Made by a program: the position numbers and the translations under genes
Origin: Pyrus communis
Taxonomy: Eukaryota > Streptophyta > Magnoliopsida > Rosales > Rosaceae
Assembly (NCBI RefSeq): GCF_963583255.1
Contig: NC_084804.1
Span: forward strand, 34,702,453-34,766,452
DNA length: 64,000 nucleotides
Reading direction: 5' to 3'
Notes under the pieces: model-generated
Told to the model about the DNA's origin: nothing
Seen by the model: the letters and a program-made list of their open reading frames with translations, nothing else
Database searches by the model: none
Shown: one piece after another, positions 1-9,709 of the stretch
Position numbering within the stretch: the stretch's first letter is position 1
How the letters are laid out: the number at the start of each line of letters is the position of its first letter

Positions 1-1078
1 TACTAAAAAAAAAAAAAAAAAAAAACTGTATACATACCACAACACAATACATTATGGACAGGTATATAAAACTGGAAATGAAACTTATATGCATGGTTTG
101 CCAAAATTCATCTTTGGTATATATTTCCTTTTTCATGATCCATTAGCAATATAATTGCGATCCATTATTTACACATTTCAAAGCCATATTTATACATGTC
201 CATCTAAACTGTAATATTAATCAAGACTATAAAATGCCAACATGGCTGTGAAAAATTTCATCTTACTAACTTGACTTATAGACACTGAGTTACAAGGTGT
301 ATTTATGGAGACTTAGTTCCAAAACGAACAGGGACGCAATCATGATTTTAATCATACACCTCCCAAAAGGGTAACGCTTAGCAGATCAATTTTTTAGCCT
401 AAATTTGCAAACCAAGTGATGTGTCACCGATAAAAAATTAACATGTTAATCAACATTTAAGTAATAATTCAATTATCAACAACTATATATATCATACAGT
501 GTACAGATTAAATATAGTTTAAATTAATAATCTTCCTAACATTATCCATACCAAAATGACATTGCAATTAAAATAAACCAATTACCAACGTTCCCAACAC
601 CAAGTAGTTGTAACTTGTAACTTTCATGTCTTGATCATGTCAAAGAATTATATAATTATTTGGAAGACAGTTGTAGCTAGGTCACCTTTTTCACATTACC
701 TAGTCACAATTTGGCAAATCTCTCGATATTCAGAGTTCATTTACGTGGGAGAGTTATGCAACTCCTGAGCTGCAAGCAACTGGTCTTGCATGGAAATCCT
801 ATGTCCTGGAAAGCTGGCTCGTTAGTTGTGCTTTTCTTCCATTCGTTATTTTAATTTTGGATTTTAATTTTATATATTCATTCCCTGATCAATTTTTGCG
901 TATAAATGGCTCTATAGTTAGCTAATCTTTTTCAGAATCACTTTCGAATGAAATAAATTTGATTTGTTTCTATCTTTAATACTAATTATCTGCGAGATTT
1001 TCTTCATCTGTGCTGAGTGTGCTCTCTTCTTTCCTCTTCTGCATGACAGCCTTTAGAATATTTGGCGTTGAAGAGTTT
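1..1078. other. AT-rich spacer upstream of the half SWEET copy
   Basis: I see no coding exon, RNA gene or clear repeat boundary here. The stretch is AT-rich, has a short A run at its left edge and no open frame with a recognisable product. The last part (about 900-1078) would be the promoter and 5' leader of the half SWEET copy if that copy is transcribed. Confidence 0.5.
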
Positions 1079-2291
1079 ATGAATATTCCCAAGTTCTTAT
1101 TCAGAGTAGTCTTTGGTTAGTTTCAACTAAATTTTCTTTTCTCTCTGTGTTTCTTTTTTTTGTTTTTTCTGATTACGGATTTCCTCCTTACTTTGATGTA
1201 GGAAATGCAATTGCTTTGTTCCTGTTCTTGGCACCAATGTATGCATACTATACTTAGATATTCTAAAAGGGAATTGTTACTAGCACTCCAGAATTCTCAT
1301 TGAGCACTCTGAACTTTCTATATTTAGAATAAAAAAAAAATACTTGTGAAGAATGCAAAATGAGATTTTTTTAGTGTTAATAATAGTTCCCTTCTGAAAT
1401 GTGAAACTATATTTCTTTCTTTTGTTTTTCTGCGAAGGAACTGTGAAATACTTATTTGAACTAATTGTTGCGGTGTAATATTACAATAGGGATACATTTA
1501 AAAGGATCATGATAAAGAATAAGTTCACAGAGCAGTTCTTCTTGGGCATCCCATACCTGATGACTTTGCTCAACTGCCTCATTACAACCGCTTGGTATAA
1601 ATTCACTTCTTTAGTTCAATATATATAGCTAAATCTCTCATTTATTTAATTGTGCGCATATATGAGGAGAAGATAGCTTGTGTTGGTATACTTACGGCTT
1701 GTTAGGATTTCTACTCGAAGGACTAAAAATGATTATTAAAAGACTAAAGCATTTCCGAATACGTTTGACAAAAGTATCTGAATGAGCTTCTAACTCATAG
1801 AAGCACTTTATGAAGCAACACCTGCAAGATGCTTCTTCGTAAGGCACTTCTAAATGCTTTTTTAATAAGCACTTTGACTTTTAAGGAAAATTCCTAAGTT
1901 TTTATATTAAAAGAATTTTCGCAACATCGCTAATGAGCATAACTGCTTTTTAGAAAAGCAATTCAAATCGACTCTACCTAAGAATTTTCAGCATTGATCT
2001 GATTAATGTTGCATAAATATATATGCTAATTATTAGTGACATAATTGATTAGTTTGTATTTAATTTTTATCTATTGTGAATTAAATAGTTTGTAAAAAAT
2101 CCAACAGGTATTGCCTGCCATTTGTGTCTCCACGCAGCATATTGGTATCGACAGTCAATACTATCGGGGCAGCTCTTGAATCCATATACCTGTTGATCTT
2201 CTTCACATTGGCCCCCAAAAGAGAAAAAGAAAAAATTATTGACCTCCTCACTTTTGCGCTCTCTTTTAAGCAACAGGAGAACACTAATTAA
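1079..2291 (+). pseudogene. Half-length SWEET sugar transporter copy (one MtN3 repeat)
   Basis: Four exons match the first four of the intact SWEET gene at 9710: 1079-1115, 1202-1238, 1490-1594 and 2108-2291. Every junction keeps GT-AG and the same phase, and exon 2 has the same length (37 nt) as in the intact gene. Joined, they give an open frame of 120 codons. Visible family motifs are LFLFLAPM, the GIPYLMTLLNC stretch, the AW-Y-CLPFVSP turn and APKREKEK. After APKREKEKIIDLL the sequence leaves the family consensus and stops at TAA (2289-2291). Transmembrane segments 1-3 are kept, while the linker helix and the second triple-helix bundle are missing. A full SWEET has seven segments (known for the family), so this copy alone would have to oligomerise to transport. 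It is most likely a truncated tandem-duplicate pseudogene. Expression as a semi-SWEET-like protein cannot be excluded from sequence. Confidence 0.8.
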
Positions 2292-3620
2292 TAAGCTAAA
2301 AGAAATCCGAAGCATATTATGAGGAATAACTTTGACAAATAGATATTTATGGTGATGCTATCCATACATCTTTTTTTATCTTCTACACTTATATTTTAAT
2401 TTTTGGTTGTCGGATCAAATCTTTTAAAATCAAATGATAGAAATTAACAAGATGTATGTGAAAAATGAAAAAGAATGTGTGGATAACACAACCTCCTTAT
2501 ATGAAATCTTCACGCGCTTGAGTGAAATAATTTGTAACTTCTTTTGGGGCACAAAGGATGAATTGCAACATGCATATTATTTGTAACATGTATGTTGTAA
2601 CTATATTTATTAGGTTTTTAAGGTAATAAATATTTCATTAATAAAATAAAATGACTATCAAACAAAATGACTAACATCATTTATTAGGAATATAATTTTG
2701 GGATTACACACACAACAAAAAGACAATATAAAACCTACCTTACATAACCACATCTAACTAAACAAAAAGGTAACATTCAAGAGGACAAAAACCTTGCATC
2801 ACTTTTTGATGAACTTGTAAAAGATGACGTTCCTTCAGTAAAGAAGCCCTGCTATATGAGACATCACAAAAATGTCTTCATAGTCCTTGCCAAGCAAATG
2901 AACTTCAAAACCACAATCGACACAAAACAAAAAAATGACCCAAGACAAAATAAACTCTTTAACGATACGATTCTCGATCACGAGAGACTCATAGTCTCAT
3001 ACCCAACCAACAAGAAAGATAAGTTCACAAGGCCTAAGCCTTACAAGCCAAACCTAACACTGTCAAGGAACACAAGGGTAAACATCATACCATCACCTGA
3101 AGACTTTGCAATGACATCAAAACATGATTGTAAATCCCTCGAACAACTGCAACGATCCACGAAGGAATGACCACACCACCCTTTGATGATCTCGCAATTG
3201 TCGACAAAAAACATACTATGAGTGTTCTCTAATAAATGTTGAGATTCCTCTGCATAATCATTGCCAACCACACAAACCACAAAATCGCCACCTCATATTT
3301 GAACAATTGTCCCTTTAAGATTCGAGGTTGAGCAGTAAGTCATAGCTGCTACAAAAGCTCTCATCCTCACAAAAAGAGAATAACCATAACGGCATAACCA
3401 CAATCACAAAGGCCTTTCTTGAAAAAGTGATAGAGCGACCACTACCAAAAACAAAAACAAATAAAAAACAAAAAATCATAAAAGAAAGAGATCAAGAAGA
3501 TTGCCAACGACCCCAAAGCCAAAGGCTGGAGTTGGGAATGGAAGGTTTTTCTTTGATTTTTTTTTTTCCTCCCGAGGCTAGAATTTGTTAGGATGAAACA
3601 TCATCTATTATTTGATTAGG
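2292..3620. other. Spacer; no recognisable gene
   Basis: There is a 104-codon open frame at 2856-3170 (+) and an overlapping one on the other strand, but neither shows a known domain. Composition is that of the surrounding spacer. The area may be a degraded transposon, but I could not identify the class. Confidence 0.4.
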
Positions 3621-3629
3621 TTTATATAA

Positions 3630-3782
3630 AGGAAAACTAATGAAAATGGCTTGAAAATTTAAGTTTTAACAATAAGGACAAAATAAAGGGTAAAGTGAAT
3701 AATACCATGTTTGACTTTTTAGTGTAAAAATATGGTTTTTCGTTAAAGTGAACAGTAACGTGGGCTTTTCGTTAAAACTCCC
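3630..3782 (-). mobile_element. Mutator-type MITE, copy 1
   Basis: This 153-bp non-coding element has imperfect terminal inverted repeats: AGGAAAACTAATGAAAA at the left, and TTTTCGTTAAAACTCCC at the right. It is flanked by a perfect 9-bp direct repeat TTTATATAA (3621-3629 and 3783-3791). The interior matches the copies at 14514 and 44068 in reverse orientation. A 9-bp target duplication is characteristic of the Mutator superfamily, so it is best read as a non-autonomous Mutator-like MITE. Strand is given relative to the 44068 copy. Confidence 0.85.
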
Positions 3783-3791
3783 TTTATATAA

Positions 3792-4090
3792 TATATACTA
3801 GCATATGGGCACACAAAAATTGTGTGAGAAATTTTTTTTTTTTTGTTTTTGAAATAGAAGGAAAGAAGAAGGGAGTGATAGAGAAGGTGGGAGTGGGAAG
3901 TTCTCTTTTTTTTTTTTTTTTTTTTTTTAATTAAATAATTAGAGATATGTTAGGATTACACGTAGGTGAGACTTTGAATAAAACAACAAAATTTGGTTTT
4001 GTGAAATTACATTTCTGCCCTATATTTCTTATTCTGTTTTAATTAGATGATTAAATTGGTAATTTCATAGGGTTTTGGTTGATTATTACA
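3792..4090 (+). repeat. Dispersed ~300-bp repeat, copy A
   Basis: This stretch aligns with 8865-9165. Both begin near TACTAGCAT, then have a T run, a purine-rich GGGAGTGGGA-like stretch, a second T run, an AGATAT-TT-TAGGATTACACGTA-like block, and TGTGAAATTACAT. There is no coding content. The ends are not sharp enough to assign a transposon class. Confidence 0.55.
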
Positions 4091-4184
4091 TTAATTTAAG
4101 GAATGAGGAGCTCAAACTCATAATGTATGGATAGAAATCTAACACCCTATCTATTAGAACATTAGACCACATGCAGTAAGGTTC

Positions 4185-4334
4185 TTTTTTCTTTTCTTTT
4201 TTTTTTTTTTTTTTTTGGTCAAACGATAGATTTGTTAGATTAGATATTAGATTAAGGAATCGACAAGATTCGAACCCACATCGTGATGCAAGGGCAACTC
4301 CTCTCCACCACTGTGGTAGAGGACCATTTACCAA
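4185..4334 (-). mobile_element. tRNA-derived SINE with poly(A) tail
   Basis: Read on the minus strand the element starts with a tRNA-like head. It has an A-box-like CCACAGTGGTGGAGAGG and a B box GTGGGTTCGAATC about 35 bases on, followed by a short unrelated body and a poly(A) tail (the T run at 4185-4216 of the plus strand). Flanks TAAGGTTC (4177-4184) and TAAAGTTC (4335-4342) look like a target duplication with one mismatch. It is not a functional tRNA: no acceptor stem or cloverleaf can be drawn around the boxes. Confidence 0.7.
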
Positions 4335-4342
4335 TAAAGTTC

Positions 4343-6679
4343 GTTTAATAAGTTAATCAAACTCTTATTTTAAACTTAATTATCCCACATTCTACTTCTT
4401 CATTATGCGTTAACTTTCATCCCATGCATTGCAATTGTGATATATAATTCTTGTCATTTTTATGAGTTGAAATATACTTTCAGTGTTGTAAAATACAAGT
4501 AACCTTAAGAACGGTCCTCCAATTTGATTAGACGATGTTACGGTTTCAATATGTATTTGCATAGAAATTAGGAGTTCCAATTTCATCTCAAAGATCTCTA
4601 ATTTTTTACATGCATGAGAGCATGCATCTCTTTTCTTTTTCTTTTTTCTTTTTTTTCTCTTTTTATAAAACCTTGATGGTATGAGGGAAATTTTATTAAT
4701 ATTGAAAAAATGTACACCTAGTCAGGGGAAAACATAAACTTAGCCCCTTATAATACAAGAAAAAAAGGGATAAAAATACACGAAAAGAAGGGGGACATAA
4801 ACCCTACTCTTCTATAAACAAAAACAACAAAGATACAAAGAAAAAAATGAGGGGACATGAAACAGTAAACACCTCTATTCAAAGAATTGCACACAAAATT
4901 TAGTTTTTTTTCCATTCACATATAATTTCAAGTCATAATTCCGAAAAACTAAACCAAAATGGTAATTAAGCTTAATCTGTCATTCAGTAGCTTTGCAGGT
5001 TACTTTCGTAATCTACTTTCTGTCTTTTTGGGACTATTCTCTTGAGGAGAATGTACTTACCAGCTATTAGAAGCAAAGACATCTGCATGCACATAAACTA
5101 TTTTCTACGTTGACCAACTGGAGAAGACAAAAAGGGCTTTTAAAAGACAGCATGTTCATATCTTACAAGTATACATTTACTAGCTTATTGGAGAAAAGGG
5201 TCGAGAAGAAGGCCAATTCATCATTGGCTTTTAACTAGTACAGCATTTTGTATTATGTGGATTATTATCTTGATTAAGATCATGGTCTATCACTATCAGT
5301 TTATCAGAAAGTATATGAAATACTAGTTGCCAATTAGTCAGTTGGTGAAGTTTTCTTAGAAAACCATTTTTCATGAGTCGACAAAAAACTGTTTTATCTG
5401 AAAGAAAAATGTCATGACGTTTCACTGGAATATTATAAATCTGTAGAAAGATAAAATGAGTTAGCAAGATGTATGGGCAATGGAGAGTCAAGCAAGATAT
5501 ATATATATCTTGTGATTCAATTATTCCAAAGTACATAAAAATTTCTTTTGAGATGAAGTATATAAAAACTTAGATAATCGATGTGTTACCAAGATATATT
5601 CCCAAGTATATACATATACAGAAGTTAGATAGTAGATGTGTTACCAAGATAATATTTCCAAGTATAGGATCAGTTTAGTCATGTAGGTAAATGAAGTTAA
5701 GCCAAGGACAGAAGAAACTCGTGTTCCTTAAGATAAAAGAAAAGTTACTTTTGGGTTGATTCAATACACAGTGATAGTGTAAAAAATCAATTGAATGACA
5801 AAAAAAAAAGGTTGTTTAATGCACACCCCACAATGTTTTGAATCCACCCCACATCCGAAAAATTCCTCGAAAATTCCAGCTTTGTCCCTCATATTTTTGA
5901 GGCCACCCCACCCCAAAAATAAAAAGAAACACCAAACATCTACATTCAACAAGCGCCCATCCCTAAAACCCATCAGCACAGTATCTCCGACCTCTCTCCT
6001 TCTCTCCCTAACACCCTGAGTCCCATCACCGAAACTCACCAAGCCCATTTCAAAAGAAAATATAAAAGAATGTAATAGTCCTTCACTTCAATTAAGCAAT
6101 GAATATCCCCAAATTCTAGAGGTGCATACTCGCAGAGAATTGTAGAAACATGCAATTACAAAATGAAAATTAAAAGTGCAGAAGCACAAATCAAATCAAC
6201 AAGCACTAACTGTCCTGGCAATTGATACTAGATAACAATTACAAAGAATTCATACGAACAACAAGATGAACTTTAGAAAAGGTGGTGCCATGGTGAGTGG
6301 TTGTGTGTGAGGTGGTTGGTAGCCGGCAAATAATTGAATGGTTTTCTTTTTCTCGCCTTAATTCAAATAGGGGTAAAAGAGGAAGTTCATGTGACAAATT
6401 TTAAGTGTAAGGTATCTTCATAAAATTGTGGGATGTTAATAAAGCTACCCAAAAAAAAATCAAGCATAGTTGGTTTGATCCTAATAAAATATCTAAAACT
6501 GTCAGCAACGGAATCACGTTTCACGTGCAGCAAAACAAAATTGCGTTTATAAGTAGGCAGAATTCCAATAAAAAGATGTTTTGAACACTAATTGAATGAA
6601 AAAGATTAAGCATGTGTGTTTTAATTCCGATAAAAGTGACATCTATTTGTGTTACAGGCTTGTAAATGAATATCACATA
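4343..6679. other. AT-rich spacer; no recognisable gene
   Basis: Only short open frames occur (for example 5231-5536 on the minus strand), none with family motifs. The 4690-4870 stretch (AAATTTTATTAAT followed by A-rich sequence) resembles the reversed 3' end of a retroposon, but nothing decisive is visible. The 5800-6030 stretch is C-rich on the plus strand and probably repeat-derived. Confidence 0.4.
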
Positions 6680-6688
6680 ATTTATTAA

Positions 6689-6816
6689 AAGAAAACTAAC
6701 GAAATTTAAAAAAAAAAAAAAGACAAATAAAGGTGTAGTGAATAGTATCAAAGAAAGGTAAAATGTGATTTTTTGTTAAATGTGAATAAAATCAGGAGTA
6801 TTTCGTTAAAACTCTC
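6689..6816 (-). mobile_element. Mutator-type MITE, copy 2 (shortened)
   Basis: This 128-bp member of the family at 3630 has the same ends (GAAAACTAACGAAA ... TTTCGTTAAAACTCTC) and a perfect 9-bp flanking duplication ATTTATTAA (6680-6688 and 6817-6825). The interior is more diverged and shorter than in the other copies. Confidence 0.8.
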
Positions 6817-6825
6817 ATTTATTAA

Positions 6826-7235
6826 TGCCATGTTTTTGACCATTTTATTGTTGAGGTATAAGAAAAGTGCATGGAAGAAATGATGAATGAATAAGGATGC
6901 TGGGAGAAAGAGCAAAAAATAAAAAACAAAGAATAAAGGATGAAACCAAAATCTTGAACTAATAATAATTATTAAAATAGCAAATGACTTATAGTTCAGT
7001 TAATTAAAAGTATTCGCCCATGCGTTCAAGTTTCATGTTCAATCCTCTCCTTGTATGAATTAATGTAAACTATCCTATCATACAACAACTATTAAAATAG
7101 TTTTTTGTTACTATTCCATTGATAACTATTCAATTCTCTCAAAGCAAAAAATTTAAAACTAAACCGTTATCAAAATGACACATAACAATATATAATAGGA
7201 GGGCAACCTACTTACTCACTTCAATATCTTCTTCA

Positions 7236-7279
<44 letters not shown>

Positions 7280-7641
7280 AATATCTTTGAACCTCTCTTT
7301 AATCTGCTATCAGCATAGTTGTCGGGGCTGATGGCAGAACCTCCCTTCCTCTTCCTATCTCATCCTCTCCCCCTCTTCTCACAGATTTCCCTTCCTTTTC
7401 CCTCACATCTGCCCATCCTTACTGCTCTCGAGCCACCATCTCTCTCTCTCTCTCTCGGACTACACATTGCATTATCTCTCTCCCGCCTTCTCGTTTTCTT
7501 TCTCCCACCATTTTGTGAGCAGTTTCTCATGGTTTTAAGCCTCATAACTAGAACTGAGCCATTCCATTTCAATGTCTCTTCTTTGATTATGGCTTGATTT
7601 GAGATTTAAAGTTGAATTTGTGGCTGCTAGTGGGTCAAATT
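6826..7641. other. Spacer with a 40-base A run and CT-rich tract
   Basis: There is an uninterrupted run of 40 A at 7237-7276 and TC-rich sequence at 7360-7500. The open frame 7319-7597 encodes only a low-complexity Leu/Pro/Ser-rich string caused by the pyrimidine tract and is not considered a gene. Confidence 0.5.
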
Positions 7642-8018
7642 TGTTGAGATTTGATGATGTGAGGAAGAGTTTGTCCCATCTCGGTGAGGGACAAGCCTTG
7701 CTATAGGCTTATATATGGTCTTGGGCCTCTCCCCATATTGCCAATTGGTTTTATGGTGGAACCTCAATTTCATCATGGTAATAGAGCAAGTTGTCCTTGT
7801 GAAAGCCCAAGGGCCACATTGCTCATGCGTCACCCACTTGTTGTTCACATGTAGGCTTGAAAATCGGCCACATATGCGAGGGCGTGTTGAGATTTGATGA
7901 TGTGAGGAAGAGTTTGTCCCACCTCGTTGAGGGACAAGCCTTGATATGGGTTTATATATGGTCTTGGGCTTCTTCCCATATTGTTAATTGGTTTTATGGT
8001 GGAACCCCAATTTCATCA
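7642..8018 (+). mobile_element. Miniature LTR retrotransposon (TRIM)
   Basis: Two direct repeats of exactly 134 bp (7642-7775 and 7885-8018) begin TGTTGAGATTTG and end TTTCATCA, so each has the TG...CA ends of an LTR. Immediately after the first is TGGTAATAGAGC (7776-7787), close to the TGGTATCAGAGC primer-binding site that pairs with initiator Met tRNA. Just before the second is the purine-rich GCGAGGGCG, a plausible polypurine tract. The internal region is only 109 bp and has no coding capacity. Flanks AAATT (7637-7641) and AGATT (8019-8023) fit a 5-bp target duplication with one mismatch. This is the architecture of a terminal-repeat retrotransposon in miniature; it would depend on enzymes from another element. 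Confidence 0.9.
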
Positions 8019-8023
8019 AGATT

Positions 8024-8860
8024 CACCTTCGTCAACATGATTATTCGACAAAGATGCACTCCTCAACCGATTATGTGGTTGAACAGCCTAAGTGCCCAAA
8101 TCAAGCACCTCCACCGTTTTGGGTGTTCAAATCTGGTGGCTTTGTCGCCTTGTATGCTAAGAGATGGTGGCTCCACCTATGTGACTTGATCTGATGACTC
8201 GTAAAAACTTCGGATCTTAGTAAGGCGGTGAAGCTACATATTGCGTTGGATAGAGTGTCATTATCCTCCACTTTGATGAGCCGACCAGTAATTCCCTTCT
8301 CGGAGTAGTTAGTTTTCGTGTTGTGGTTGCGCTTATGCGATGACTATATGTTTCCATCGTCATTGAGCGATGAGTTATGTGGTCTCTCATCTTCCAATGA
8401 TGATTTTATGTGGTCTCGCTCGTTAGCATTGAGTGTGGTCACCCGTAAAGATTGTTGCTTCTATCATTACATTACTAATGACGTCTCCTCCGCGATGATT
8501 TTATGTAGCCTTGTTCTTTATCGATGATCGTTGTAGTCGCTAGTAAAGATTTGCTACGTCTACTGTTACTCTCAGATAGATTTATTCTGATGACGTCTCC
8601 TCCTCTAAGACTTCATGCGGCATTACTCATTAGGAATGACCAGTGTAGTTGCTACTAAAGATATGTTGCGTCTATTGTTATTTTGCAACAAATTTATATT
8701 GATGATGTGTATATGTTTGTGCTAGTAGCCGTATAGGGTTTATTCTATTTTTTTTTAATTGTGCAAATTCACTTTAGATCAATTTGTTGGTTATTAGAGC
8801 TATGTACCAAATTAGAACCGTTGTACTTATTTGTTTGGCACCGGTATACTTATTTGTATT
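8024..8860. other. Unassigned spacer
   Basis: Short open frames only. The 8020-8740 stretch contains repeated motifs such as GATGA-GTC-CCTCC and TGTTGCTTCTAT/ TGCTACGTCTACTG, suggesting a degraded local repeat. No protein family is recognised. Confidence 0.35.
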
Positions 8861-8864
8861 TATA

Positions 8865-9165
8865 CTAGCATTTGCCTACAAACTTTGTGTGTATGAACAC
8901 ATTCTTTTTTTTTTTTTTAGAAAAATGGGAAGGAGAGAGGGAGATAGAGAACATTGGGGAAGTGGGAGGTTTTTGTTTTTTGTTTTTTTTTTTTAATTTT
9001 AAATATTGGAGATATTTTAACATCACATGTATGTGAGGCTCAATAAAAAACAGTAAAATTTGAACCTGTGAAATTACATTATTGTTCATCATTTTTTTGT
9101 GTGATAGAAGATTAAATAGTCTTTTTACCCTCTTTTGGTTAACAAATAGGATTTCATTAATGTAG
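8865..9165 (+). repeat. Dispersed ~300-bp repeat, copy B
   Basis: Second copy of the repeat at 3792-4090, in the same orientation and with the same order of blocks. It lies about 0.55 kb upstream of the SWEET start codon, so it contributes to the distal promoter region of that gene. Confidence 0.55.
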
Positions 9166-9190
9166 TTTTAGATATCATTCTTATCGTTTT

Positions 9191-9248
9191 TAAAAATAAA
9201 AAAATAAAAAAATAAAAAAATAAAAAAATAAAAAATAAAAAATAAAAA
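9191..9248 (+). repeat. Microsatellite (TAAAAAA)n
   Basis: Six to seven near-perfect 6-8-base units of T followed by A5-7. It sits about 460 bp upstream of the SWEET ATG. Confidence 0.9.
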
Positions 9249-9299
9249 CTATATAATATATCTGTTATTTCGAATCATTTCGTGTAGAAGCAGCAAAAA

Positions 9300-9709
9300 C
9301 CCAACAAAATACGGTTATCAATTGTGAGAGGGCTTTCACTGGTTACAGCTTTTCACCGTTCTACAGTTCGTACGTGCGCAGAATCACAGATTTCTGAGAC
9401 ACAGTATAAGAAGTAGAGACAGACACTCCACACCCAAAGTCAGATTACATTTCAGTATTTTTACTGCAAGAGAAACCGCTTAGTTACCGTTTACTTTTCT
9501 CTCTGAATTTTTTCTTTAAAATCCCAACCGCTTCGTGCACTCCTCTCTCAAAAACCCCATTTCCTACTTTGTGAAGAAACATCTTGCTCTTTCCTCCATC
9601 TTCTTTCTCTCTCTCTCTCTCCCCCCTTTTCAGTGTAGCTTCTGGTACACTAAGGCTTTTCTTCAAGGGTTCTCTGCTTTTCTTTCTCTCGTTTCAAGAT
9701 TCGGTTGAA
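9300..9709 (+). promoter_or_regulatory. Probable promoter and CT-rich 5' leader of the SWEET gene
   Basis: A TATA-like AGTATAAGAAG lies near 9402, followed by a pyrimidine-rich leader with a long TC run at about 9603-9625. Intron 1-3 also carry TC/CA microsatellites (9923-9965, 10079-10097, 10378-10396). The transcription start is not determined. Confidence 0.35.

Noticed and set aside
4250..4325. Possible tRNA gene on the minus strand (GGGTTCGAATC B box)
   Set aside because: No acceptor stem or anticodon arm can be drawn, and a poly(A) tail with flanking repeats shows it is a SINE.
7319..7597. 92-codon open frame
   Set aside because: It is a translation of a TC-rich tract; low complexity and no start context or homologous motif.
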